Below, piece by piece: positions 56,190 through 64,000 of a stretch of DNA of 64,000 nucleotides. The position numbers and the translations under genes were made by a program. The notes beneath the pieces are model-generated. The model was not told the origin of the DNA and searched no databases. It saw only the letters and a program-made list of their open reading frames with translations. The stretch is taken from positions 707,947 to 771,946 of the forward strand of contig NW_013524646.1 in NCBI RefSeq assembly GCF_000250985.1, in the 5' to 3' direction. Source of the stretch: Nematocida parisii ERTm1 (taxonomy: Eukaryota > Microsporidia). Numbering within the stretch: position 1 is the first letter of the stretch; the number at the start of each line of letters is the position of its first letter.

Positions 56190-57070
56190 ATGATACGGTC
56201 TGAGTATGAAAAGAAGCGAGAAAAATTAAAAGATACAAAAAAACCCATAAGTCAGAGGGAAAAAAGACTAAGCAGAAGGAAATTGACGAAAAAGAGATTA
56301 ACTCTAAAATATCTGAGGCAGAAGCCTTAGACCTGTGCACTATTGACGCAGAGTCTCTTGCTGAGCAGCTGACGCTAACAGAGATAAGAATTTTAATTGA
56401 CATAACTCCCGTTGAAATTCTTAAATTCAACTATGAGAATGAGGAAGAAGTCTCCCCCACCTTGGCAGGGTACATAAAGTTTACAAATGGCCTCTCCTCC
56501 TATGTTACATCAAGCATATTTGAGTGCGAAGAGCCTCAGACGAAGTCTTCCTCTGAAAAAAGACAGTTTCACGCGCAGAGCGAAGTTGAGGCTGCACAGA
56601 ACCACTGGAAAAGTGTGATGGAAAAATTATTAGACAAAAACAACAGAAACAGCCTAACTTCGATTTACAATGGAATAATGAAGACTAACCCACCAAGAAT
56701 ACTAAAAGAGCAAATATTTGATTTGCTTACAAAAGCCACAGAAGAAATCTCCCAGGAAACAGAGAAAGAGCTGCAATCAGTCAATACGCAGTACATAAGA
56801 GACGTAAAAACAATAGAAAAGCACTTAATTGACGCTAGTTACAGCAAAAACGATAAAGACACTCCGGCCAAGTTTAGAAGGATAATTGAATACTTAAACT
56901 ATATAAGGGCACAGCCACCAAAAGATGTTGATGAGAAAATAAACCATGCTATAATACATAAATTCAGAAACATGAAAGATATCCGAATGGCCACCGGGAA
57001 AGACGGCTCTGTGCTATATTCTGGGTGTTTTCTGTTTTTGGAACATTCTCATTTTATTTCATTAGAATGA
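56190..57070 (+). CDS. RasGEF-like protein, frameshifted near N-terminus
   Basis: An ATG at 56190 starts a basic Lys/Arg-rich frame ending at 56330. The neighbouring frame, open from 56210 to 57070 with no early ATG, encodes LDLCTIDAESLAEQLTLTE (a RasGEF-type dID..ELAxQLTLxE block) and LAGYIKFTNGLSSYVTSSIF (the fN.ls.wV..xIL block). Later it has NNRNSLTSIYNG, then a helical C-terminus. The two frames differ by -1, and A-runs (AAAAAAA near 56237; GGGAAAAAAG near 56260) lie in the overlap. Either a base is missing from the sequence, the gene is broken, or there is -1 slippage. Domain assignment is moderate; the C-terminal half drifts from RasGEF. Confidence 0.5.
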
Positions 57071-57096
57071 ATAAAGATTATTTTCTTTTTACTTGA

Positions 57097-57909
57097 ATGG
57101 ATGAGTTTTCTCCTAGAAGAAGAGATGTAAAGCAAGAAAATGCATTTTCTTCTTTAAAGCGGCTTAAGACTGACTTAAATCTATCAGAAATCCTTGTTGT
57201 ATTTACCACTGCATCGGGCCAGCTATCCATCCCTGGAATGTATGACCCAATTTCAATGACACTTCGGGCTTTGCTTCTGTGCGAGCTTGTTTTGCGTGGG
57301 GGAATTACTATAGATTCAAGTGGAATTATTTCTGTGCGCGATGGGTACATGTTCATAGATGAGCTGCATGATGAGGTGTACCACAACATCAAGAAAGCAG
57401 TGAATCCTAAGCCGATTAAATCCTGGCTACTTCTTTTGAATGGAGAGACATACTCGATTAAGAAAGACAAGTACCACATACGAAACACAAGAAAAAGAGT
57501 AGGAAAGAGTTTAGTTGAAAAAAAAATACTAAGAAAAGGCAAAAGTAAGACAAAAGCATTTATTAACTTAGTAACTAACCAGAAGTCGGCTGCTCCAACA
57601 GAGGACGTTTCTTTTAAAGGCGTTAAGTCGAAAATTATCCTTGATTTAACTACGTATCTAACTGGAGAGTGCACGTACGAAAAGTGTGATGTTTTGAAAA
57701 TGGACATTCTTGTCTGCGCACTAGTGTTTTGTGGTGTGATAGATGATGTTTACTTGACACTTTCTATGAGTGGGACAGAGATGGCTCAGAAGAAAGTGTC
57801 AGAGATTATAACTAAATACAAGTCTTCGCTGGGGAACACTGCAAAGCCTACTGAGTGGAGCATATACTCAATACTACGGGCATATCTCAAACTTGCTCCG
57901 TGGGTGTAA
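57097..57909 (+). CDS. VPS74: Golgi phosphoprotein VPS74/GOLPH3 (GPP34)
   Basis: 270 residues. GPP34-domain order: SGQLSIPGMYDPISMTLRALLLCELVLRGG (described as GxLSxxxDxxSxxLRxxxLxELxLRG), DGYMFIDELHDEVYHNIKK (TGxxLLDExL), KSWLLLLNGETYSIKKDKYH (WIxLLSGET) and IRNTRKRVGKSLVEKKILR (VRxRVxKSLVEKGIL). This Golgi PI4P-binding adaptor retains glycosyltransferases in Golgi membranes. Slightly shorter than yeast VPS74 (345 aa). Starts 26 bp after the RasGEF-like stop. Confidence 0.9.
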   Translation: MDEFSPRRRDVKQENAFSSLKRLKTDLNLSEILVVFTTASGQLSIPGMYDPISMTLRALLLCELVLRGGITIDSSGIISVRDGYMFIDELHDEVYHNIKKAVNPKPIKSWLLLLNGETYSIKKDKYHIRNTRKRVGKSLVEKKILRKGKSKTKAFINLVTNQKSAAPTEDVSFKGVKSKIILDLTTYLTGECTYEKCDVLKMDILVCALVFCGVIDDVYLTLSMSGTEMAQKKVSEIITKYKSSLGNTAKPTEWSIYSILRAYLKLAPWV

Positions 57910-58113
57910 AATTGGTGCGGTGAGATGCAATTTATGGTATAGAGATAGCACCAGGTTACATCTGTTGGATCTTTAGATCTGTTCTAGATAGGAATAATTT
58001 TCTCTCAACTGTTGCAGATTTTTTGTTTCGGGTTTTCCATTATATGTTTATTGGTGCACTATGAGTATTTGTTTGAGTTGTATGTATATAACCTGAGGCC
58101 GGGAAATGAAGCA

Positions 58114-58680
58114 ATGAAGATATTAAGCTCTTTAGGAATTATATTAGCACTAGGAGGGGTGATGGCAGATGCAAGCACAGTAACATCCAATGGCACTACA
58201 ATTGGAGGAGGGTCAACTGATATAAGCAGCCACAGATCTGCCATAGATTCAACTGACAATGGAGAGATTCAGGTAGGTAAGTTAAGCAAAGAGCAGATGA
58301 AGCTTATAAATGGATGGAATAAGGGTAAGAATGCTGATAGTATAGCAAAAAGACTTAAGCTCAGAACAGCGCTACGAGTTACGCTATATCTCCCAATTGA
58401 AGAGCCCCTTTCTTTGAATGATTTAGGGCCTAACTCCAAATTAGAAATACTGAGTGCCTTGATTGGAATGGGAGCCTCTGTAAAGGCAGATTCTGCTTCC
58501 TCAATGCACACCACACTTCCTCCCGAGTATGCAAGACTTGCCAAACAACAGCAACAGAGTGAAACAACAACAAGTAGCAGTGTATCAAGCAGCTCTAAAA
58601 GCAGCACTAGAACAAAGCGCAGCTCACGTAGCTCTGGGCTTGTTCAAGAGTCTGTTGAGGAAGAAGAGGAAGAAGAATAA
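58114..58680 (+). CDS. secreted Ser/Glu-rich protein
   Basis: 188 residues from the ATG at 58114. A clear signal peptide (MKILSSLGIILALGGVMADA) precedes a polar, helical region (about 55-130) and a C-terminal low-complexity tail: a Q/S/T-rich run, basic Arg/Ser patches (RTKRSSRSS) and a closing Glu run (SVEEEEEEE). No membrane anchor. A lineage-specific secreted protein, candidate host-facing. Upstream open frame lacks an ATG. Confidence 0.7.
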   Translation: MKILSSLGIILALGGVMADASTVTSNGTTIGGGSTDISSHRSAIDSTDNGEIQVGKLSKEQMKLINGWNKGKNADSIAKRLKLRTALRVTLYLPIEEPLSLNDLGPNSKLEILSALIGMGASVKADSASSMHTTLPPEYARLAKQQQQSETTTSSSVSSSSKSSTRTKRSSRSSGLVQESVEEEEEEE

Positions 58681-58967
58681 GCCATTTCCAGGCTTTACTT
58701 TGCAGTTATCAATAATAAAACTGAAATACGTATCATTGTATCTGGGGTTGCTTAGTTCTATTCTGTATGAACAAAAGTAATTTGATTTAAATGATTATGT
58801 ATTTAAGAAGTATCCCATTGTCCGCCTATTTTAATTTCCTTATAAATCCTTAATGGACAGTTAAAGGGTACAATAAAATTTAAGCACATCGTTGACGTTT
58901 TTGTTATTTTTATATAAAATGTATTCTTTATCTTTAATGCAAGGCTGGGCTTGTTCAAGAGTCTGTT
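58634..58967. repeat. 23-bp direct repeat inside and downstream of the secreted-protein gene
   Basis: CTGGGCTTGTTCAAGAGTCTGTT-type 23-bp sequence (58634-58656, within the coding region near the tail) recurs exactly at 58945-58967 in the 3' flank, 311 bp apart. Core CTGGGCTTGTTCAAGAGTCT is identical. A footprint of local duplication or of recombination. Confidence 0.85.
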
Positions 58968-59295
58968 TTTTGCTTTTTCTGTCAAAGCTATATCTATAGA
59001 GATTGTCCACAGTCTGTTGGTTATATTTTATAGCCTTACAAACTAGCTCAACCTGTGTGCAAACTGCAGCAATAGACAAAGAATTTAAATAAAATCATAT
59101 AACCCGAATATTTTGAAATAAATGATGTATAAAACAATCGATTGGTTTGAATTATTCTGATATATTTAGTGGGCAGTGCATGTCAGTGCTGTATTATATT
59201 GAATAATCAATAAAAAACACATTCTCTGTGTTTGAAACTTGAAACATGTGCATGAAACGCGAAAGTGTATATAAACAAATACCCCATAAATACAC
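58681..59295. other. intergenic with downstream repeat copy and TAACCCGAA motif
   Basis: About 600 bp. Holds the second copy of the 23-bp repeat and ATATAACCCGAATATTTT at 59097-59114. Possible decayed fragment of the secreted-protein gene; no ORF supported. Confidence 0.5.
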
Positions 59296-60171
59296 ATGGG
59301 AAAGAGGAACGGTGGTTTAAAACGCACCAGCACATCTGATTCTATAGATTTTACTGACTCGGACTATTTATCTCCGGCAGAGAGAAGAGCGTCTATCTAT
59401 AGCCTAAGCGACAGCAAGTCCAGAAGAAAGTCTGGGTCTGTCTCACGTTCTTCAATTTCTAAGAGAAATAAGGAGGGCGATAAGAAGAAAAAAGAGAGCA
59501 ATAAGCTAAAGAAAAATAGAGGAAAGAAAATTAAACTGTTTTTGAAAAAATGTGTCTTTTTCCCCTATTTACTTGCAAAAAGAATTCTCAAATCAAAGAA
59601 GAAAAAGGTAAAGATAGAAGAAACCGAGGAATACTCATCGGACCTAAATGAAAAAAGAGTAACCTTTTCAGACCAGGTGACTGTGCATACATATGTTTCA
59701 AAAGAAAACCTCGACCATAAAATCACTTTAAGCAGCATAACAAAGTCTCTTCCGCCAGTGAATCTAGCAATGGCAAACAAGATAAAGGGCACCTCCAGAG
59801 AAACCCCGCTTGTAAGCAAGTTGCTAGAAAATCTGGATAAAAAGGTGGAAACACTAGATGCACTAAGGGCGATTCTAGCACCGAAGAAGAAAAAACACGA
59901 AAAGCGATCAAAAAATAAAATTATAAATATACTAGGTGGATACGCCTCCACAGATATCTCTGAAAGCAGTGCTGAGTATGCAAGCAGGCCCTCATCCAAA
60001 AAACCAAAAGAATCTTATTCCAGCAAACCACAGAGGAGACAAAAAAGCCATAGAAAATCAAAGAAGCAAGAAGAAATAGAATCCTCTGAGGATAATATTT
60101 CATCTGCTGCTACAAAAGCATATGACACCATTAAGAGAAGAGGGGCTGGGACTTCTTCTACCCCGATATAA
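59296..60171 (+). CDS. basic disordered protein with PP1-docking RVxF motif
   Basis: 291 residues, Lys/Ser-rich and mostly disordered. NEKRVTFSDQVTV (RVTF at 121-124 preceded by basic/acidic residues) matches the RVxF motif that binds protein phosphatase 1. Several R/K-x-x-S sites (RRASI, RRKSG) lie N-terminal. A hydrophobic segment CVFFPYLLAKRIL (about 86-98) is the only non-polar patch. No signal peptide. Function unknown. Confidence 0.65.
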   Translation: MGKRNGGLKRTSTSDSIDFTDSDYLSPAERRASIYSLSDSKSRRKSGSVSRSSISKRNKEGDKKKKESNKLKKNRGKKIKLFLKKCVFFPYLLAKRILKSKKKKVKIEETEEYSSDLNEKRVTFSDQVTVHTYVSKENLDHKITLSSITKSLPPVNLAMANKIKGTSRETPLVSKLLENLDKKVETLDALRAILAPKKKKHEKRSKNKIINILGGYASTDISESSAEYASRPSSKKPKESYSSKPQRRQKSHRKSKKQEEIESSEDNISSAATKAYDTIKRRGAGTSSTPI

Positions 60172-61895
60172 TCCGAAATTCCAGCATTTCATCATATGCC
60201 GTTGTATGGTATATTTAGATGCTCTCTGCTGTGTTTAATTAACAGCCAATTATATGCTAGTTATCAGAAGGCTTACTGGTTTCAATTTATATCTGCTCAA
60301 ACTTTTATTACCATTAGTTCTAATATGCAATAATATTTATTTAATTTTTAACTGGCTACGTAATAAAGCCTGTTTATATCTATGCTATATAAGGCCTAGG
60401 GTGGTTATATGTTGTTTTTGCAGTGACTACTTATTAAATCCCTGTGCTCAAGTAGATTTTGATTCTTAGTTGTGGCAAGAGTAGAATATTCCTATACGGG
60501 TTTGGTATTTATTTTTAGCACTATAAAATGCAGGAAAATATTATGTGTGCGCTTATATAGAGTAAGCTATACTACTATGGTGTTTAATAGTGGTTTCTAT
60601 TAGAAAGCAATGTTATTTTCAAAAAGCACTCTTACATATAAATTCCTCAAACTTGTACTAACAAATGGCAGGTCCAAACGAGCAATGGCAACAATATCAC
60701 TTTTCTTATATTTTAACTAACTAGATGAAGAAATTATTATATGTTTTCTTTTTAACAATACGCCTTTTACATCTTCTGCAAATAAATGATTTATTAATTT
60801 GGATTGCATTTTTACAATATACTCAAAATTTTATTCTTAGTTTTATTTCTATAATGCAGATTACTCTTTATTCTAGTCAGCTAACAAGTAATAATAAAAT
60901 TACATAATGGTTGCTGCAGAGAGTTTGGAAATTACAAATATTTTGTATTACATGTTCTTGGTATAAAATAAGCAATACATCCAGGGTTGTAGAGCTAAAC
61001 TGAACTTTAATATTTGATGTGAAAAGTGTTAGTGTTTGTTATCTAAGGCATGGGTATGTGAGAAGATCGTTGTTTTTTAGTTTAAACCAGCTTGTTATCC
61101 AGTTCATTTGTTGTTTTCGGCATGTTTATGCATTTCATAGTATTTCCCAATATATTAATAGTGTCTTTATTTATTCTCTATTCCTCTATTTAATTTTGTA
61201 AATATAAAAGGCATTCATATTTTCTATGAAATAATCTTTTAAGTACTATTTTAATTATAAAAACATATGAAGGTATAAAAATAGCATAGGAGACAGCACA
61301 TTAAACCAATAATAAATCCAAGGCCATTGTAAACATGTGCGCATAACAAATTAGACACAAATACATATAATACTTTTTATATAGTAAACATAACGATATA
61401 AAATGAAATATAAATTTAGTATATACTCTCTGTATTACAGAATCACAAAGAATTTGATCAAACTCAAACCATTTAAGCACAAAGACTCTTGGGCAGTAGC
61501 ACTTTCTAAGCTATAAAGCAGCACTAGCAATATAAAGCAGTACTACATTAAGACACATGGTATTTTAGTTTTCTTAGTCAACTATACATCTTTATATTTT
61601 AACCTATATCATAGACCCAATATTTCTTTGCTTATTAAGATTTAAACATATTATTCTATGTGAACTATGCATGATTTATTAAAAATAAAATATTATTTAT
61701 GCCTTACATTCTATAAAGATATGAAAATTACTTAACTTAATAAGAAGTTTAAAATTCTATCATTTGTTTAATAAAGCATTAAGAATCGATGTCTATTCAT
61801 CGTAAGGCTTCTAATTTTATATTTATATAAACAACAACTCTTTTTCATCTAGAAGAAATATACAAGAAGTAATTGCACAAACAAGAATTTATTTT
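60172..61895. other. 1.7-kb gene desert
   Basis: AT-rich, low complexity. Hydrophobic short ORFs at 60.25 and 60.7 kb are not credible. A TAATCCGAAATT variant of the motif follows the preceding gene's stop (60171). Nothing else supported. Confidence 0.5.
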
Positions 61896-62236
61896 GTGGT
61901 GACACCACCACTCAGACGCGATCCCCAGGGAAAAGCTGTCTGCGCGCCATCTCGCGCGGTGGCCCCGCCGAAGCAAAAGGCTTGGATCTCTGAATCGGTA
62001 TATCAACTTCCGACTATTTAACCGGAGATCTTCCGCCAATTTAGGGGGAGACTCAGGGAAGCATCGAAGGCTTAACTTCAGCGCTAGGCCTAACACAGCT
62101 GCGCCCTTGGGCTCCAAGCCGATGCAGGCTTAGGCCGCTTCCCAAAGACAATAAAGAGCTCACCCCTTTCACTTTCTTCTCTCTCTTGGTTACATAGCAG
62201 GACGGCGGTGGCGTGACTCCTCGTGAGTACGTCATA
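61896..62236. ncRNA. GC-rich structured RNA candidate, class unassigned
   Basis: About 340 bp clearly richer in GC than its surroundings. Many self-complementary segments occur: CTCA-gACGC (61911-61919) against GCGTgactcctcgTGAG (62211-62227) as a closing stem; GCGCG/CGCGC (61942-61957); GATCTC (61985-61990)/GAGATC (62025-62030); GGCCTAA (62087-62093)/TTAGGCC (62130-62136); CTTGG/CCAAG (62106-62118). A TTTT tract at 62236 could end a plus-strand Pol III transcript. Size and closed ends fit an RNase P, MRP or SRP RNA. I could not find the conserved core motifs of any of them with confidence, so strand and identity are open. Short ORFs crossing it are antisense to structure, not genes. Confidence 0.55.
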
Positions 62237-62326
62237 TTTTATATTAGGCTTCTGTTAATATTTAAGATTTTCTTATTATATTTTACATTGTCTATAAATG
62301 ATAATAAAATAACACATAAGTTATTT

Positions 62327-63256
62327 TTATTCTATATAGCTATCAAATGACTGTATTAAGATGTCTAGAATCTCTGTATGTAGACCATAGTTTGTCATTC
62401 TATAATTTGTGTTTTTTATAAAAATAATCCCGCGTGAAGCGTTTAGTATTTCTAACAACCTAGTCTGATTGAGTTTCTCTGAATGTTTACTAGAGTTGCC
62501 AATGTGCTCTTGTTTTGTCGATAATTTACTAAGTACTTTATTCATGTTACAACAAACAATTGAAGAACTATTATAACCACTATCTGATGATTTATAAAGA
62601 CAGAATCCATAGTTGACCATGTCACTGCCTAGTTGTGTGTTAATTGCTGTATCCATAAAAGATTTAATAATGCTTTTTGCCAATTTCTGTGAGCATGGTC
62701 TTTTATCCATGTCTGTATTATTAAATACATACCAGGTATACTCATTTACACTTTTATATATTCGGAACACCCACTTCAGATGGCATATTCTGCCATTCCA
62801 TTCTTCTCGAATATTCATGCAATAGCAGTGTATGTCTTCATATGTGTCATTTGAATTCTTTATAATGAAGTTATTATAGTAAGTTTTAAGATTCCTTAAT
62901 AACTTTTCATTTTTAGAATTCTTAAGCCTCTGATAAACCCGGTCTTTATATTTAACTTTAATAGGAGCCATGTTCTTATAGTTATGGTGCCGAGCAAAAT
63001 ATTCTTTTGCTGCATCTCCTAAATCAAGATCAGAAAATGTTATAATAGACATCATTAGACTAGAAAGGAATAAGGGGGTTCTTGGGGAACTTAATGATAA
63101 TTCGGGCTCGGTGCTTTTATCATCTGTATTGATCTGTTTATAGCTGTCGCACTCAAATTCTATGAACATAAGATCGCTTTGCATAATATTCTCTTCTATC
63201 AGATAAAAAACAATATTATATCCCGCTTTTTCTAGGTGTTGCACTGTTAGCATCAT
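62327..63256 (-). CDS. C-terminal body of a split probable secreted protein
   Basis: 309-residue open frame, Tyr/Asn/Ser-rich, with cysteines at about 140-150 and 240 (IHCYCMNIREEW; SSIVCCNMNK), no membrane span. The frame stays open upstream to 63343 without an ATG. A signal-peptide ORF lies just upstream on the same strand in another frame (63375-63590). The pair looks like one secreted-protein gene broken by indels or stops, or two genes. Cysteine content suits an extracellular protein. Family not recognised; a Nematocida-type expanded secreted family is a guess. Confidence 0.5.
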   Translation of the reverse strand: MMLTVQHLEKAGYNIVFYLIEENIMQSDLMFIEFECDSYKQINTDDKSTEPELSLSSPRTPLFLSSLMMSIITFSDLDLGDAAKEYFARHHNYKNMAPIKVKYKDRVYQRLKNSKNEKLLRNLKTYYNNFIIKNSNDTYEDIHCYCMNIREEWNGRICHLKWVFRIYKSVNEYTWYVFNNTDMDKRPCSQKLAKSIIKSFMDTAINTQLGSDMVNYGFCLYKSSDSGYNSSSIVCCNMNKVLSKLSTKQEHIGNSSKHSEKLNQTRLLEILNASRGIIFIKNTNYRMTNYGLHTEILDILIQSFDSYIE

Positions 63257-63374
63257 GTAATTGCTTTCATAGTGAATTATTTCCCATCTTTTTGTTTCTC
63301 TATTAAAAATAAATGGATATATGTTTGTATTGGCTGTTGTATGCTAAGAATAGCATTTGTTAGCATGACATGAG

Positions 63375-63590
63375 TCAATGTGTGCTTGGATGCGGTTGAT
63401 ATGTGTTTAATGCAGAACATTCAATATTATTTGGCTCTAACATAGTTTGCTGCATTTTTTGTGGTGTGTTTAATTGCTCTTCTCTTTTTCTTTTATGTTT
63501 TCTTCCTTCTAAGTTTATTTGGTCTGCTGTACTGTTTATTAATTGCACAATTATAGATAGTGTAATGAGTGCTTTTGTCTTATATCTCAT
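63375..63590 (-). CDS. short ORF with signal peptide, possible broken N-terminus
   Basis: 71 residues beginning MRYKTKALITLSIIVQLINS, a good signal peptide, followed by a polar Lys/Gln/Asn-rich stretch and a TGA at 63377-63375. The following 30 bp carry stops in two frames before the open frame of the downstream gene begins (63343). It may be the true N-terminus of that gene separated by mutation. Confidence 0.45.
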   Translation of the reverse strand: MRYKTKALITLSIIVQLINSTADQINLEGRKHKRKREEQLNTPQKMQQTMLEPNNIECSALNTYQPHPSTH

Positions 63591-64000
63591 TTATAGTTAA
63601 ATTATTTTTAAAAGCTTGTTAAATATTTTCAATTTTTTGATAAAATAGATATTAATTAAAATAAAGGGGATATGCTGTGGTGTCCCGTGGGTGGTAACTG
63701 TGAAGTTTCTGTGTAATACTCCACTAAGTTCCTGGAACGGCAAAGCTTGTAATTAATATTAGTTGATTGCTTCTTTATTGGTATGCTTCCTGGCATGTTT
63801 GTTTTAATCCGACCTTGTATAAAAAAATGAATTAATTTATCCTAATTTGTTCGGATACGACATATGCATATAATTTGACAGCTTTTTTGAAATATACTAT
63901 CCTATGAATATAACTAGAAGTCTTTAATATAATAAAGGAAGTATACTAAATATGTGCCATACTGAAATAATTGAAATAGTAAATACACTAGCGCATAATA
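63591..64000. other. window-edge AT-rich sequence
   Basis: Mostly AT-rich. A modestly GC-enriched patch at about 63671-63750 (GGTGTCCCGTGGGTGGTAAC...) is not resolvable as a tRNA. No ORF supported. Confidence 0.4.

Noticed and set aside
60254-60907. Hydrophobic short ORFs in the 60-61 kb desert.
   Set aside because: AT-rich DNA readily encodes such Ile/Leu/Tyr-rich frames; no start context, no conservation evidence.
61906-61925. Minus-strand CGCGTCTGAGTGGT resembles the 3' end and box D of U3 snoRNA.
   Set aside because: The box C, box B and 5'-domain sequences of U3 were not found in the adjoining sequence, so I keep only an unassigned structured RNA.

Overview
The window looks like part of a nuclear genome of a microsporidian. 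It is AT-rich, genes are intronless and tightly packed, many neighbouring starts lie 18-100 bp apart, and several eukaryotic proteins are shorter than their yeast or human counterparts. Conserved genes are purely nuclear, cytosolic or endomembrane. No mitochondrial, metabolic-pathway or bacterial-type operon genes are seen apart from ribose-5-phosphate isomerase. The mix of conserved core genes and lineage-specific secreted or membrane proteins would fit Nematocida or a relative, but that genus call is an inference.

Layout. 1-9 kb: a small acidic protein, an acidic YSD-repeat protein, Pol I subunit RPA12, a membrane protein, ribose-5-phosphate isomerase, a Qa-SNARE, the PP2A B55 subunit, an orphan and the GCN5 acetyltransferase. 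9-16 kb: a DSN1-like kinetochore protein divergent from aspartyl-tRNA synthetase, tRNA-Thr(TGT), orphans, and a gene that looks like a domesticated Ty3/gypsy Gag joined to a degenerate RNase H. 16-28 kb: UTP21 divergent from RPA32 (RFA2), an ankyrin protein, a CCHC-knuckle protein, a type I membrane protein, DPH4, a WOPR transcription factor divergent from a miniature RAD17, and a PI transfer protein. 28-37 kb: a DDX60-type helicase, BRL1/BRR6, RPL21, PTRHD1 divergent from RPS9, and tRNA-Glu(TTC). 37-45 kb (all minus strand): a BUB1-like checkpoint protein with a pseudokinase, HAP2/NF-YA, CDC20 and MOT1. 45-51 kb: an RNF121-like E3 ligase, a bZIP factor, a coiled-coil protein, a tandem ubiquitin-like protein, NUP53 and a zinc-ribbon-less RPA70 (RFA1). 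51-60 kb: small membrane proteins, DSK2/ubiquilin, an orphan, a RING-H2 protein, a frameshifted RasGEF-like gene, VPS74/GOLPH3, a secreted Ser/Glu-rich protein and a basic protein with a PP1-docking motif. 60-64 kb: a gene desert with a GC-rich structured RNA candidate, then a split gene for a probable secreted protein.

Functional threads. Spindle checkpoint and kinetochore (BUB1-like, CDC20, DSN1-like, B55); replication and checkpoint (RFA1, RFA2, RAD17); transcription (RPA12, GCN5, MOT1, HAP2, bZIP, WOPR); ubiquitin system (DSK2, two RING proteins, a tandem beta-grasp protein); nuclear envelope and pore (BRL1, NUP53); Golgi and secretion (SNARE, VPS74, PITP). The strongest candidates for something new are the Gag-RNaseH gene, the structured RNA at about 62 kb, a recurrent intergenic TAACCCGAA motif, and the degenerate BUB1/CDC20 neighbourhood. 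Assignments rest on motif recognition by eye; no database search was run.
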